From Acanthaster planci (Eukaryota > Echinodermata > Asteroidea > Valvatida > Acanthasteridae): 64,000 bases of DNA. A program made the position numbers and the translations under genes. Under the pieces are notes generated by a model. That model saw nothing but the letters and a program-made list of their open reading frames with translations. It had not been told where the DNA came from and did not search any database. Positions 1 through 11,800 of the stretch are shown here, piece after piece; position 1 is the stretch's first letter; each line of letters starts with the position of its first letter. The stretch lies in assembly GCF_001949145.1 (NCBI RefSeq), contig NW_019091475.1, forward strand, positions 130,497 through 194,496. The letters are read 5' to 3'.

Positions 1-1378
1 GTTCTGCAAATAGAAAAAGTCCAGAAAGTTACTTTTGCAAAGTACTTCCGCAGTTACTACAGAACGCTCTTTGCTTGCTGTAATCTCATTTTCAAAGTAT
101 TTAGTTTGTAAGGTAACTGTGTCATTCGCATGCACACACAACTAATTACAAGGACCATGTGGCTAAATCAGCATTTTTTATTTTAGATGCACTTCCCGTT
201 TCCATGGTTTCACAGTCCATTTTAAGAAAAACTAGGAGAGCTGTAAATCACTCTCCTCAAATCTCCCAGGACAGCAAATTGCTCTCCTTAACATAAACCA
301 ATTAAAAGAAGTGGAATGTACCCTGGTGGTCTGTATTGTTTGTCCTGTCTCTGATGGTTTATAATTTTCTCTGGGCAATTTTAAAATTAATTTAGTTTTA
401 GTTCAGTTAGAAACAGGTTTACAACACATCCATCATCTCAGTGCTTGTTTTCTTTTGAGTCAGAACTTTTATACTTGTGAATAAAAAATACACCAGTTTA
501 GTATTTAGGCCTGACTAACGTTACATGTGTAAGTTTCAGCCTACAATTCAACACAGTTGTACGTCATGTACATATCCCTTTGATTTGAATAAAAGTGGAA
601 GTGTACCTTTTTTATCCTTTGAGCATTTCTTTAAAAAAAAACCATGAAGGGGATTTGAAAGTTTAACTGCACTTCAACTTTGTTCAATTGATGCAGACTG
701 TAACAAATCTACCTCAATCAAAATGGGAAAACATCAAACCAACACGCGTGCATGCACGTGCAAACGTGACAGTGTTTACGTTTGATTATGGTCCGACACT
801 GGGGGTTTCCTACGCGAATTCAGTGGGCACACACATGCTGTATGTATGCACGGTGCAACGTTTTCATGACGACCAAAGCTCATGACACTTTTCTTTCTGC
901 TTAAGCGCCCTTTAAAGAATATCGATACTGATTGGCTCTCTTGTCACTGAAAACTTTTTACTGACTAATAAAAACACTTAACAGATTGTACCACGTACAG
1001 CGAAACTGCGCACGACATACACGCACATGCAAGCATGTGTACATGCACAGTGTGCATGCTATGCTTGCATGCTGGGCTGGCTTGACGGTTCTGAAAGCAG
1101 GCCGCACTTGCTTGCGACATGATGATCATAATATATCCTATGTGTATTCATACAATAATTATAGGCCTACACAATTGCGCTCCTTAAAAATGGAGGACTG
1201 GTTTCAGAGTTTCACTGAGTGAGTGAATACAATTAAGTTGCTGGAATGTTGCACTTACAAATCTGATAACCCCAAACTACCGTTGCAACTACTATATACT
1301 AGTTGGAGATTTCACCAAACCGTGTCGAAATATTGCGAGATTAATAGACTTGATAATTTTGGGGTAACTTTTCACCAG
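1..1378 (+). other. ATG10 intron sequence
   Basis: This stretch precedes the penultimate ATG10 exon and must be intron, at least in its right part. I saw no conserved coding segment on either strand. It contains a CpG-bearing, purine/pyrimidine-alternating patch (about 740-860 and 1010-1070, rich in CATGCA and ACGTGC words) and a TAGGCCTA-type palindrome near 1163. The short open frames here have no recognisable content. Confidence 0.6.
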
Positions 1379-1819
1379 GAACATCCCATCCTTGGCCGTC
1401 CATTTTACAGTCTTCATCCTTGCCACACAGCTGATCTGATGAAGGCCGTCTTAAACGCAGCCTCCCAGACAGCAACATCGCATAGGTCAGTAACTTCTAT
1501 TCATGGTTTGGCGTGACAATTCTCTGTTATAAATACAAAGGCAAAATCAGTGGATTGTCAAGCCATTTGGAACATGTCTTGTTCATGGGTCCTGATTTGC
1601 TTTTCTGGTTTGACCATTCACACCAATATTTTGAGGTAAAACTGTTCAGTTTATCACACAAGTGGTTTCGTTACTTCTCGTCACTCTCTTATCATTGTTG
1701 TAATTAACTGTTGTTCATCCATTTGCAGGAATTATTTGGTGACGTGGTTGAGTTCAGTGGGGCCTGTGGTTGGATTGTCGCTACCTTTGAGGTATGCCAA
1801 GCTGTGTGAAAAGACATAA
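1379..1819 (+). CDS. ATG10: ATG10, last two coding exons (5' part outside the window)
   Basis: ATG10 is the E2-like enzyme that transfers ATG12 to ATG5 in the cytosol during autophagosome formation. Two exons are visible: 1379-1485 (after an AG at 1377-1378; donor GTCAGT) and 1729-1819 (after TTTGCAG; stop TAA 1817-1819). They join in phase 2 through a split Arg codon and give 65 residues. The first exon reads [15 protein letters not shown] and the second [20 protein letters not shown], closely matching the C-terminal part of animal ATG10 (HPILG, LHPC, SxVGPVVGL). The Cys of the HPC motif (codon 1421-1423) corresponds to the catalytic thioester cysteine, so the active-site segment is intact. 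The usual family length is about 200-220 aa, so roughly two thirds lies to the left; I searched 1-1378 for the preceding exon and did not find it. Identification is very secure; the exact acceptor at 1379 follows the conserved reading. Confidence 0.94.
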
Positions 1820-2673
1820 CGTCAAGAATATGCCAAGAAGTTCATCTTTTTCCTTTATACGCATTTTTTTCTGTAAGTAGACAGGGACAGTGTCTTTACA
1901 TCATCAAAATTACTACTGACTCGCACATGCATTATGAATCGGCAGTAATTTTAATTAGCCTTGCCGTATTTTTAGACTATCAGCCACCAATTTTTTCAAA
2001 ATGTTGCTTCTAAAGTGATATATATGCTTGATGAGAGAAGGAAAGATCAGTCATCCAATTTCACCATTTTGTATCGTAGTATACCCTATCAAGGCCAACA
2101 CCAGTCAAGGCCGTTCTGTTACCAGCACGTTTCAAATGAGTTTGAGAAGGTTGCACAAAAGTAGGCCAAGATCCTTTTAATGATTTTAGGAAAACGAGTC
2201 ATCCATTCGGGTTTCCTCTGGTTGATATTTTAGATGGATTCCTTGAGAAAAATGAAGTGGCGTTACTCTGAAATCCTTTTCAGATGTGGGATATGTTGAA
2301 ACATAGAATGTTGTGGGGACCCAAACAAACATTTGTTCCCTCAACATCAGTCCAAAACTTTGCCTACAGGAAAACTTGTCCCCTGAAAGTGTCTCGTTCA
2401 GATTTTTCCTCATCTGCTACATCTGAAAATTTTTCATCTCCACAGTTAGGAGTAAACTTTATCTCAACTTACATTAATTTGCCTTTGGAAGCAAAGACCC
2501 TCCAGTCTCAGTTAATGTAAACATTAAAAAAAAAATTAAATTGCACTAATTATTTCTAAACAGGTTTTTATTTAAATTTTAATTATATGTATAAAACAGT
2601 AGAGTTGTTTATTTTTCACTTCTTCTGATCAGGTAAATAATTTAACCATTATTTTCTTACTTCACCTGTTTTT

Positions 2674-2679
2674 AATAAA
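2674..2679 (+). terminator. candidate ATG10 poly(A) signal
   Basis: AATAAA at about 0.85 kb after the ATG10 stop codon, in an AT-rich stretch. An earlier ATTAAA-containing A-rich stretch near 2523-2540 is an alternative. Which one is used cannot be decided from sequence alone. Confidence 0.35.
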
Positions 2680-3581
2680 TGAAAGCAGACATAACTCATT
2701 GACAGAATTGCTTGTGCTGTATTAGTCTTTTTATTTACAGTATTTAAACTCAATATTGTACCAAAGGACTGAAACCTTGTAAGTCCAAGCATGACAACCT
2801 TTCTCTCCACTCCTCACTTTCACCCTGCAGAATTCCAACCACAATCAAACTTTCTGTGGAATGAATTGCCGAGCTAGAACAAACCAAAGGCAATTCTCAG
2901 TTTAACCCGAGTCTGTCACGTTATTGTAATAGAGGTTTCAAACTTGCTGTGGATGGACTTCAGCGAGTGGCAAATGCAGACGGGTTTTGACCAATTGGGA
3001 ATTGGTGAAAAATATTTAGGGGTGGAATTCGAGATTTTTTATTGTGGCTTTATGATTTTTTAAAAAATCTTGTTTCATTCTAAAAATAAATACCATTGAC
3101 TTCACACTGCAGTGGGGCCCTAAAAACATCTGGTAATTATTTGGGAATATTTAAATTTCCTCCAATCTCGCCCCTGGTATGTGGCATTCTGGGAAAATGG
3201 ATGTCATGAGGTGTGGTCTTTGTTCATAGTTCAAAAGTCACCCCTTGAGGCCATTAATGGAAACGAAAAACAACAGTGGCATTTTCTACCTTTCTGTAAT
3301 TTTCATTCTGGGAAAGAACTACATTCAACTTAGCTTAAGTACACCCATCACTACCCCTTTCCCCGATTTGGTCATCGTGAGGCAGGCATACTTGTACTTT
3401 GAACGTTGCCCGACCAAATTGCAATAGCCAGAATGACGAGCAATTATTCAATGGAATGGGAAAGGAAAGGGCATAAGTTTTTAAAGGTCTTGATCAATGA
3501 CCATTGTATTATGTGTGTACAAGTCATCCATGTTCGTGTCAGGATTTTTTTAATCAAATAAGTTCCTGGCAACAGCATTAC

Positions 3582-3701
3582 GCTGAAGAGAAACTGAAAT
3601 TCCTAGTCAGCTGAAAACCTTTTCTGGAGAAGAGAAGACACTTCACCCCAATGTCTCGAAACAGTGATGAAGAGAAACTCAGATTCCTAGTCGGCTGAAA
3701 A
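3582..3701 (+). repeat. local direct duplication, about 36 bp per copy
   Basis: Copy 1 (3582-3617) and copy 2 (3665-3701) share GAAGAGAAACT and then TTCCTAGTC(A/G)GCTGAAAA, with a few substitutions and a one-base length change, 83 bp apart. It is a simple segmental duplication in intergenic DNA with no sign of coding function. Confidence 0.65.
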
Positions 3702-4488
3702 TTGCAACGGAGCGTCTGTGCTTATTTAGAGGGATGTTTTTGTCCAAGTAAGTGGCAATCTAAAAAGTTGCTCTATAAGTGTAACTTGCCTATGTACCAT
3801 GTAGTTCAATTTGTCACCCACCATTACAAGAACCTGGCTCAAGTAAGTAATTTTGGTGTTTGTCACTATTAATTTCACACTTCAACATGATCCAAAGTTG
3901 TAAAATTCCAATTGTTCATCTATAGATATCTTTTTGGTATAATTTATCCACATAAAACCTTAAACTTCTTCAGACTAGTTTTGGAATGGCGGTTCACAAG
4001 AACTTACCTCAAGATTTGTTCCACTGCAGTTGGAGAAGTAAAGGTCAACAATGCTGTGGTTACAGAATTTCCGTGGATTCAACTGAGTTCAAAGTTTGGC
4101 CCAGAGTTCCCTTAAAACTATCTGGAAGAGTGGTCCCCATTTTACTCTCCAAGTTGGCCCTACTTCCTACCTCCGTGGTCTGTCAGTTCACGGAGTATCT
4201 CATAAAGTTTCTACTTGTTAAGTTGAAGGTCTTTGCGGGCATTCTGTCGTATGGATAGAACCCTAAATAACTAGTAGCCTGACCCCTTGACCTTAAAGTT
4301 AGATACCGTGTGCGAACCATAACATGAACAGCAAACAGCGTGGCAGACGATAGGTAACATAGGCCTATGTGGTGTGTGTTAATTTAAATAAAACAACAAA
4401 ACGGCTCACCTCGTACATTTGTGCATATTTATCCTCAAATCTTACTAATCAAACACCTACAGGACATACCTTCACATCACAATGTTCG

Positions 4489-4517
4489 ATTGGTTCTCCA
4501 TGACGAGTTCTGATTGG
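4489..4517 (-). promoter_or_regulatory. two inverted CCAAT boxes upstream of MRPL55
   Basis: GATTGG occurs at 4489-4494 and 4512-4517, that is, two CCAAT boxes on the - strand 23 bp apart, 143-171 bp before the MRPL55 ATG at 4660. Paired CCAAT boxes are typical NF-Y sites of TATA-less housekeeping promoters. The following 100 bp (4545-4625) is CpG-richer than its surroundings and has no TATA box, which fits. The promoter role is inferred. Confidence 0.5.
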
Positions 4518-4656
4518 TCGAAAGTGAGTAGAAAAATCTCGCAGACGATGCAGTGCATGCACGTGTCACACTCGTGTGCGGCTTGTTGAAGGCGCGCGTC
4601 AAAATCACACGCAACCTTTAATGGCGCCCTCGCTCGACTCAACTTTGTCAGCCATC

Positions 4657-4667
4657 AAGATGGCTGC
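4657..4667 (+). promoter_or_regulatory. YY1-like site overlapping the MRPL55 start codon
   Basis: AAGATGGCTGC covers the ATG and differs by one base from the AANATGGCGGC consensus. In animals this element often lies over start codons close to the transcription start, notably in nuclear genes for mitochondrial and ribosomal proteins. Function is inferred from position and match only. Confidence 0.4.
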
Positions 4668-6552
4668 GCCCTTCTCATACTTGTTCAAGTAAGAATGGAC
4701 TAACGTTATGCCTATTACTTTTCTTAGTGCCTGTCAACGGGTTTTTATCAGAAATTGAACACGTCCTTCACTGTTGATATACCATAACTTGGTGCAGCCC
4801 CTAACATGGCTCGAGGTCGGAGGTTGTTCCACTTATTGCACTCGAGTTGACGTTTGAGCATTTGCTTAAAAAATACTATAGGTCTAGGGGGCCTACTTGG
4901 AATTTTTAGACCAGTTTGACATGTCAGATAAGGTTCGTTCACAGGGTGCCAAGTGATGCTCAAAATGTGGAACTCTCTCCGTGGTTTGTCAAATGGTGGC
5001 CTAGCCAGTCTTGCCTCCAAGGACTAGGTCATGTTATTACAAAGTTGGCCCACTGCCTGACTGCCATCAGGTCATTGGGTTTTGACTTGACTGTTACTCA
5101 GTCTCAGCGTTTCTATATCTGTAAATTTGAGTTCACCTATTCATCACCCTTGTGCTTAATGTATGCCATCAATCAGTGTCATATTGGTACATGTAGATCA
5201 CTGCACTATTGGTTGATCTTGTGGTGTAATCTGTAAATCCTTTCACTGTCATTCAGCCAATCATGTTTTCTAATTCACAGTTATGGCGGAAGATTTTGTC
5301 GATCATAAGGGGACGTAGTCTAAGTCTGAGATTTCCTACAGGATCAACTTACAGCACTGAGAGATTAATTTACCATTATCTGACAACACATGTGCTGACT
5401 TTTACTTAGTCGTGTTAGTATAAGGCATCATTCAAATTTTGTGTCCACATCTGGAGCTTGGTCTGGGTTTTTGCCAGTTTATCAGGACGAAAAAAATCAT
5501 ATTTTGTTTTGACCATGCATCGGGATGCTTTGACTTATGAGTGAGTCTCTCAATGGTGGATTCCTCATACTAGAATTAGGAGCCCTAGAGTTCATCAGTA
5601 TTATTTAAATGCTTTTTGTTTCTTGAGTGCTTTTTAGAGAAAAAATAGTGGCTGTTTGTACTCAAAGCGAATGTCCAAAAAAGTTGAATTTTCAAGTGAA
5701 CGTGTGCTTTGTCATTGCAGGTTTCGTGTTGTCATAAAAGCAGTGGCTATTTACCCTTTTTTTTCCCGACAGATTAACCAGACTCACAGGTCAGGCAAGT
5801 TCCTCATTCTGCCAGGCCTGTCAGAATGCACTGTGGAATGCTGGCACAGCAGTGCGGTGGAATTCAAACAGGGCCGTCATTGCCAAGACAAACCGCAAGG
5901 TTTACACCAGGCAATATCCAGTTCTTGTGGTCAACCCAGATGGGTCCACATTTCGCATCAAATATAAGGAGCCTAGAAAAATTCTCAAGGTGAAGTTTAT
6001 TCAACTCCTGCATTGGACTTCAGTGAAAGTGCACCCCCATATCATTAGATGCATTTGGAAGATACCTGGTTTTTTTTTTAGATGGAAGTATCCACTGATT
6101 AAAGACGGTGCAGACATTTCTCTTTAGATTGTGGACCTGACATGTTAATACATGCTAAACCTTTCTCAAAGATTTACCTCTCAGAAAAGGTATAAGATTG
6201 ATGCATTCTTGAGAAAGAATATGCAAGGATTAGAGCATTACGCCACCCTGCTGTATTAAACATTTTGGATTTGTACATCATACATTTGAGCCATTCCATT
6301 AAATACTGTAGTTTTCAGAAGCTTTTTTTTTATGTGACGTTTTTCTCAGTGAAGAGTTGAACCAGTTTACTTACTGTTTTTTTTTTTATTTAATTTCTGC
6401 AGTTACCTCTAGATATCAACAGTTTGACCTTTGACGAACGCAAAAAGCGCCTCAGCCGCTACCAGGTCAGGAAGAAGAAAGTCTTGAAGGACGACATAGG
6501 AGATGATGCTGACGTTACATCCAAGTACAGGCATTTGTGGAAGAAGACATAG
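4660..6552 (+). CDS. MRPL55: MRPL55, mitochondrial ribosomal protein L55 (mL55), complete
   Basis: This is a component of the large subunit of the animal mitochondrial ribosome, acting in the matrix. Exons are 4660-4688 (donor GTAAGA), 5773-5989 (acceptor after a pyrimidine tract ending CGACAG; donor GTGAAG) and 6403-6552 (acceptor TTCTGCAG; stop TAG). The phases (2, then 0) join to a 131-aa protein with no stop, close to the 128 aa of the human protein. Residues 1-45 are poor in acidic residues and serve as a mitochondrial presequence. Residues 54-82 contain RKVYTRQYPVLVVNPDGST and YKEPRKIL, and the last exon has LPLDINSLTFDERKKRLSRY. These are the mL55 family hallmarks (YPVLLVxxDGSTxxIxYxEPRxxLxxPxDxxxLxxEERRxRL). 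The start at 4660 sits in a good context (ATCAAGATGG); an in-frame ATG at 4621 would add 13 residues. The gene lies downstream of ATG10 on the same strand and tail to tail with SPATA6. Confidence 0.95.
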
Positions 6553-6696
6553 ATTCCAAGCTTATAAATTGTTTTTAAAATTAGGTATTTTTCAAGCAAA
6601 GTGCATTTACATCTTGCGACTTCACACGCACACAGAGATTCATGCTGTTATTGCTGCAGACCTATAAAAACGCCAAACTAGGAAAACTTGTCAAAC

Positions 6697-6702
6697 ATTA
6701 AA
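6697..6702 (+). terminator. candidate MRPL55 poly(A) signal
   Basis: ATTAAA occurs 145 bp after the MRPL55 stop codon and is followed within 40 bases by a T/G-rich stretch (TGTATTCTTGTTG), the usual arrangement for cleavage and polyadenylation. Confidence 0.45.
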
Positions 6703-7938
6703 ACAGGATTAAGACAGGCACACTTGATGTATTCTTGTTGATATCAAGACTATTTTGTCTTTAACTGTCGTCATGTCGTTTTCCCCCAACTACTTCTTAT
6801 GGCCAGTCACAATAGAGTAATATTTGTTTTGCACTGATCATGCAGGAAAATGCTTTAGCCCATAGAGGGTAACAGGACTCATAATCCAATTACTCTACCC
6901 AAGATTAAGACGACATGTATTTGGAACACTAAAATAATACCACTTTGTCTATTATGTATGAAAATGTTTGTTGGTTAACTTATGTAGGAATTTAATGTTA
7001 AATTCATAAAAATTTGAAAGAATGATGCACAGTTCCCGCAAACAATTTCTGGTTAATATCAATCTTTCCTACATATTGTAATTTCATTCCAAATTGTAGC
7101 AGCAATATTTTAATAACACTACGGGTTAAAAACTCACTGGTACAAAATAAATACAAGACCATAAACTGGTTATCAGCCCAATGTGGTGTTACAGTCTAAA
7201 ATACATTGTACTTGACAGCAGCTGTTTTCCTGAGACTTGTCCTAAGTATGCCATTGGTAACTACTTGGCTACTTTATGACCATGTAACCATTATGTTGAC
7301 AGAAACTGCCCACAGCCCCCCCCCCCGAAAAAGGCAGAAAGCATTGTATCAGGTTTTGCACAGAGGGACAGTCACAGAACAGTTCCTTACAACAGTTATC
7401 ACAATGCATACTGTTACTGGTGCGGGCCACTACAAATGACCAGTGATAGCATTAACTATGGCCACGCGATTAGTCTAGAGACTGTCCGGTTCGTAAGTGT
7501 GCGTTTAAATTACATTGGATTACTGTAATTTTTGGCTTTCTTGCATCTCATTTGATGTTCTTATTTGATGATGGCACTATTAGACTGATTACTGTGCTTA
7601 CAGCTTTGAAGTCAGCTAGTAAAAAACAGTTGAAGCCTGAGACGGAGCCGAAGTTGAGTATTGGAAAACGGCCCTGGAGTTTATGAACAAGTGCATGTGT
7701 GGCGCCAACATAGCAATGTCACCTCAGACTAGTCTATAAGATTTCAAAACATCACTACAGTCACAAGTGTTAAGCAGTAGATGGCCATAGTGAACATTTC
7801 AAGGCTTTTTACACTTCCGCTTTTGTTTACGTTTACACTTCAGCACAAATGATAATCTTCCCCCTGGAAGATTACAGATAAAAGATTTCTTCACCAAACT
7901 TGCCAAGTCTTCCAAAAGAAGCATCTTGATAAAAACTT
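6703..7938. other. convergent spacer between MRPL55 and SPATA6
   Basis: No coding potential is recognisable. It contains a C-tract (about 7317-7326) and the dispersed repeat at 7503-7677 annotated separately. Confidence 0.6.
7503..7677 (+). repeat. dispersed repeat family R1, left copy
   Basis: 175 bp running from GTTTAAATTACATTGG to AAACGGCCCTGG. A closely similar copy (roughly 85-90 percent identity by eye) lies in inverse orientation at 63692-63867, and a third partial copy at 63904-63949. No coding frame was found. Its identity (MITE, SINE fragment or other) is not determined. Confidence 0.8.
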
Positions 7939-7944
7939 TTTATT
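7939..7944 (-). terminator. candidate SPATA6 poly(A) signal
   Basis: On the - strand this reads AATAAA in the context TTCAATAAAAAG, about 885 bp after the SPATA6 stop codon. That implies a 3' UTR of about 0.9 kb (7.9-8.8 kb). A second AATAAA near 8483-8490 would give a shorter 3' UTR. Confidence 0.4.
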
Positions 7945-8827
7945 GAAATTCTAGATTTGATGCTGAACTGAACATGTACAACTGCAAAACAATTACAATG
8001 GGCAGTACATGCTCAAGCTTCTGAACTTCATGTCCGGAACAACTCAGAAACTGATCACTGAAGTCACGGCGTAAGAGCCCGGCATCAACTGCTCAGCACC
8101 TTCATAAAAAATGTCCATCAAACTGCTAAATTTTGTCAAAGTAAATAGCGCATTAATTACTGTTTATCAACACTAACTAGATTTCTTGAAATAATTTGAA
8201 GTAAAACACTCAAAGCACATTGTTGAATCAAACTTTAGATTTTCTACTGTTACCTGGTAACTAAACACGGGAAAAGTTATTCCCTCTTATTCTTTTGCAC
8301 ATTTCAATTACAAAATAATCTCAAACAATCTGAACTTTTCACAGAAAATCAACAATACAATAAACAGATTCTCATTCACTGACTAGGCTCATCTGGACAA
8401 TTTTACTATTAACTTCAAAACACAGACATTAACAACTGGTTATTTACAACGATGGCACAGTACTTGTGCTCGTAAAATAAGCCTTTTTATTCTGAAAAAA
8501 ACTTAGAAAAAATCTTTCTCTGGACTCTTCAAGCAGCGTGGGAAGAGGTATCAACGAACATTGTCTACTGTATAAGTGGAGTGACTTCCTTAGCATGTAA
8601 ATTGTGTAGAAACAACTACACAACACTACCTACAAAAATCTCTTTCTGTTGAGTACAAAAAGATTTTACTGCCCTTGGTTTACTTAACCACAGCTTCAAC
8701 CGGGATGCTTTGTTTCTACATTAAATCATTTTCACCTTAGGTGTCCTTAGACTTGTCAGTTGTCTCACACAGTGCATAAATAATTTTAAATCAAATAAAA
8801 TGGTGTGGACCACAAAGACGGCCAGGC

Positions 8828-11800
8828 TTAGGTTGAGTCTTTGATATTTCTATACAGACGGCGATATATCTTGCTCATGGTATCGTCAAACAGCTGCCGG
8901 TGAGTCTTGCCTGTGTATTCTTGACTCTGAGTGGACCAGTAGTCCCCATTGTCAATGTGCACGGACACACTGTAAGGAACAACAAAAAGAAACCATTCCA
9001 ACCACCTGCAAGCCTCTTGTCTACACTGCTCTGAGAACACAGCAGTCATGCCTTGGCAGCCTGGAAAAGTGAAATTTTAAAGTCAAACGGATTTCTGTTT
9101 TTCTGTGTAATTACTAGTAATGGTAATAAGTGACAGAAACCAGTTCAACTGTTAACAGAATTCATCATTGGAGGCGATATGTGAAGACAACTTCCCATAG
9201 TAACAAGGCTGGATACAGATGACCTGGACCAATGATACAAAAGCTACTACAGTGACGAAGTTTTGCAGTTTTTATTAAGTGCCTGGGTTCCTGGTATCGG
9301 AGACCTTGGGTTTGCAAACATAGGCGGGGTGCACGCAATCGGACAAAAGAGCTAGGCCTTGCAACAAAAGACCATACTTGGAACAACAGACCGAGCTGCT
9401 GGGAATTGCCAACATTTTTCAGCACAGAGAGCTGGCATTAGTGGAGGTAATCCGTCAGTTTGAAACAGTATACCACCGTTTGCGGCATTCAGTGCCCACG
9501 GTTATCAGCAGGAACAAAAGTGCTCCAGCACTCCAGCGATGAGCTGTACAGTACCGCTGCATGCTAATCGTGCTGAATTTGAAGACATTCAGCAATGCAA
9601 TGGGCAAATTTTGGTAACAAGGGAAATTATGCAACACCAGCTGCACAATTGTGGGCGCTCTTTCCTGGGCGGCAGACCTGGCTGCAATACCTGGGTGTCA
9701 ATGGAAGATGCCTGTCAGATTAGAGCAGCCACCAGACAGTCATTCGTGTGGGTTTAAACGTCCAGTAAATCAAGTTATAAATTTTTGAAGAATTTTGAAA
9801 ACAGAAATTCTTGAATATTGCCGAGAAACTCTTCCCACATTTGCCACTTCCACCTGGCAGGAAGTGGTTAACACACTCAAAAACTGAATAAATGAGGGGG
9901 TTGCCTTTTGGGGGATCACCAGAGTTCATCATGTAAAATGACCACTGTGATATAAATATCTTTTCAAGATGGTAGGGTCTCACCAAGCAGATACTGGTTA
10001 CCAGCCGAAAATGTATAAGGGATGTATATTGCCCATCACTGGCCCTCTTCTTTGTTTAATGAGTCAATTTTCACTGCAATAATTTCTGCCAAGCCCTGCT
10101 TGCTCTTGTACAACCATAAGTGAAACTGCATGCAAGCACTGCATCAGTGAGTTGTGCTTGTCGAGCTTGCAAGTGACAACTCAAAAAGGTTAAGGGAAAA
10201 ACAAACCTCTGCTTTCGTTCAGAGGCCCAAGTACCTCCGATCGGTTTTCTCCAGAAGGGACCTGCGTAGGGACTCCCTGTTCTCGCTGCGCAGTGAGGCC
10301 GAGAGGTCAGCGAGGGCTTCCTCTGAGGTCACTGAAGAAATGTCAGAGTCGGATGAATGCTGGAGTAACAAGAGCAAAGAAGCGTGCTCAGATTCAGAAT
10401 GAAGTTCTCAGAAATGATGTTTAGTGTGACGAACAATGCATTGCTGTCAGTTGCCGACTCAAACAATAAGGAACTTACAAAATTATGTTCCAGTGCCCTT
10501 CGAACCCGTTTGTGGATGAGCTTTGATGTGTCCAGATCATTGTCTCCGTATCTGTCTCTCAACAAGGAGCGAGCGAGGATGGGGCTGGGGGATCGAGATC
10601 GTCTGTGAGGTGACAGCGTGATGGGGCTCAGCGATCGCGTTCTTTGAAAAAAAAACCGAATGACTCCTTCAACAGATGACAAAAGATGCAGAATTGGCAA
10701 CACGAATTCAGCACTAAACAGGTAACAAGTGACTGGGATACAATGGTTACTAATGGTTATCCAAATGGACATGTGAGCATTTGAAATAGGTGACTGATGA
10801 ATAACCATCATAAACATTTACTCAGGAGGTTAGCATATATGAGTCATGAGTGATAACTGAGTGGTAATGATCAAACCTTCGTGCCGAGAGATCTTGAAGC
10901 AGTGAGCAACAAGTGAGTAGGGTTCCAACAGGATCCAACCTTTGCTCTGGCAATCCAGGGGATTTTGAATACGAGAAACAATTGAGTATTAAATGAGTAC
11001 ACAGACAAACAATCCTGGCGAGGTGACTTGGGAAATTTGAATATGAATAACCAGTGGTGAGTAACAAGTGACAAGGTTCAAACCTTGCTCTGGGTGATCT
11101 GGACGGAGACCTGGATCTTGACAGCCGGGGAGAGTATGGTAATCGACCGTACGACACATCCAAGCCAGGCAACGGATCCAACGACCTCCCAGTTAGACTG
11201 AGGTCATTGATTCCGTCAAGTATATCTGGAAAAACAAGAAAACATTACGCAATCATCCAACTTGAGACCAATTACCCTTTTTTGGGGGTTATGATGCAGG
11301 GCATATAAAATGATTTATTAAAGCTTTGACATCTTTTGGCAATGACACCAAGTTACTCCTTCAGCATTTCAAGACCTAAGACACCCAGAAAGCACAGGTC
11401 ATCGAGAGCACATTGAGCTGCCCTTGTTAACTAAGTAAAGCAAATGATAACAGCTCTACATATTAACCCTAACGGTCCCAAATTCTGTGATTACAATATG
11501 ATTTTACATACACCTAAGGGGGTAGGGTTAAGCACTAGCTCATTCTAACTCCATTAGGTAGGCAAGTAGCTCCGTCAGTTGCCTGGTGATGGGCAGAGCA
11601 TACGGCCCAAACACTGAGACCAAACACTGAGACCACTGGTTCCTTTAAAAACCTCAACAACTCACAAGAGAGTTATTTGCTACTGAAAACTACTGAAGAT
11701 TGTTTCCTTCACTACGCAAAACTTCAACTCTCACCCACTCTTAAGTCAAATCACTTCAGGTTGGTCTTTGGTCAAGCAGTAAGCCATTTTCAAATCAGGT

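Larger units (their letters stand above)
1820..4480. other. ATG10 3' region and ATG10-MRPL55 intergenic DNA
   Basis: No coding exon is recognisable here on either strand. It should hold the ATG10 3' UTR and the spacer to the next gene on the same strand. The visible structure is a diverged 36-bp direct duplication at 3582-3617 and 3665-3701. The open frames at 2186-2520 and 3912-4258 have no family resemblance and no good splice or start context. Confidence 0.6.

Noticed and set aside
4536-4620. A third M1 element copy in the MRPL55 promoter region
   Set aside because: It shares only CpG-rich words (GCGCGCGTC) with the M1 elements; the inverted termini are absent.
5656-5967. 103-codon + strand frame over the second MRPL55 exon
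   Set aside because: It reads a different frame from the conserved mL55 segment and starts before the true acceptor at 5772.
10154-10402. 82-codon + strand frame with an Arg/Ser/Glu-rich product
   Set aside because: It is the antisense shadow of SPATA6 exon 11 on the - strand, whose product matches conserved context and phases.
10384-10608. 74-codon + strand frame
   Set aside because: Antisense of SPATA6 exon 10.
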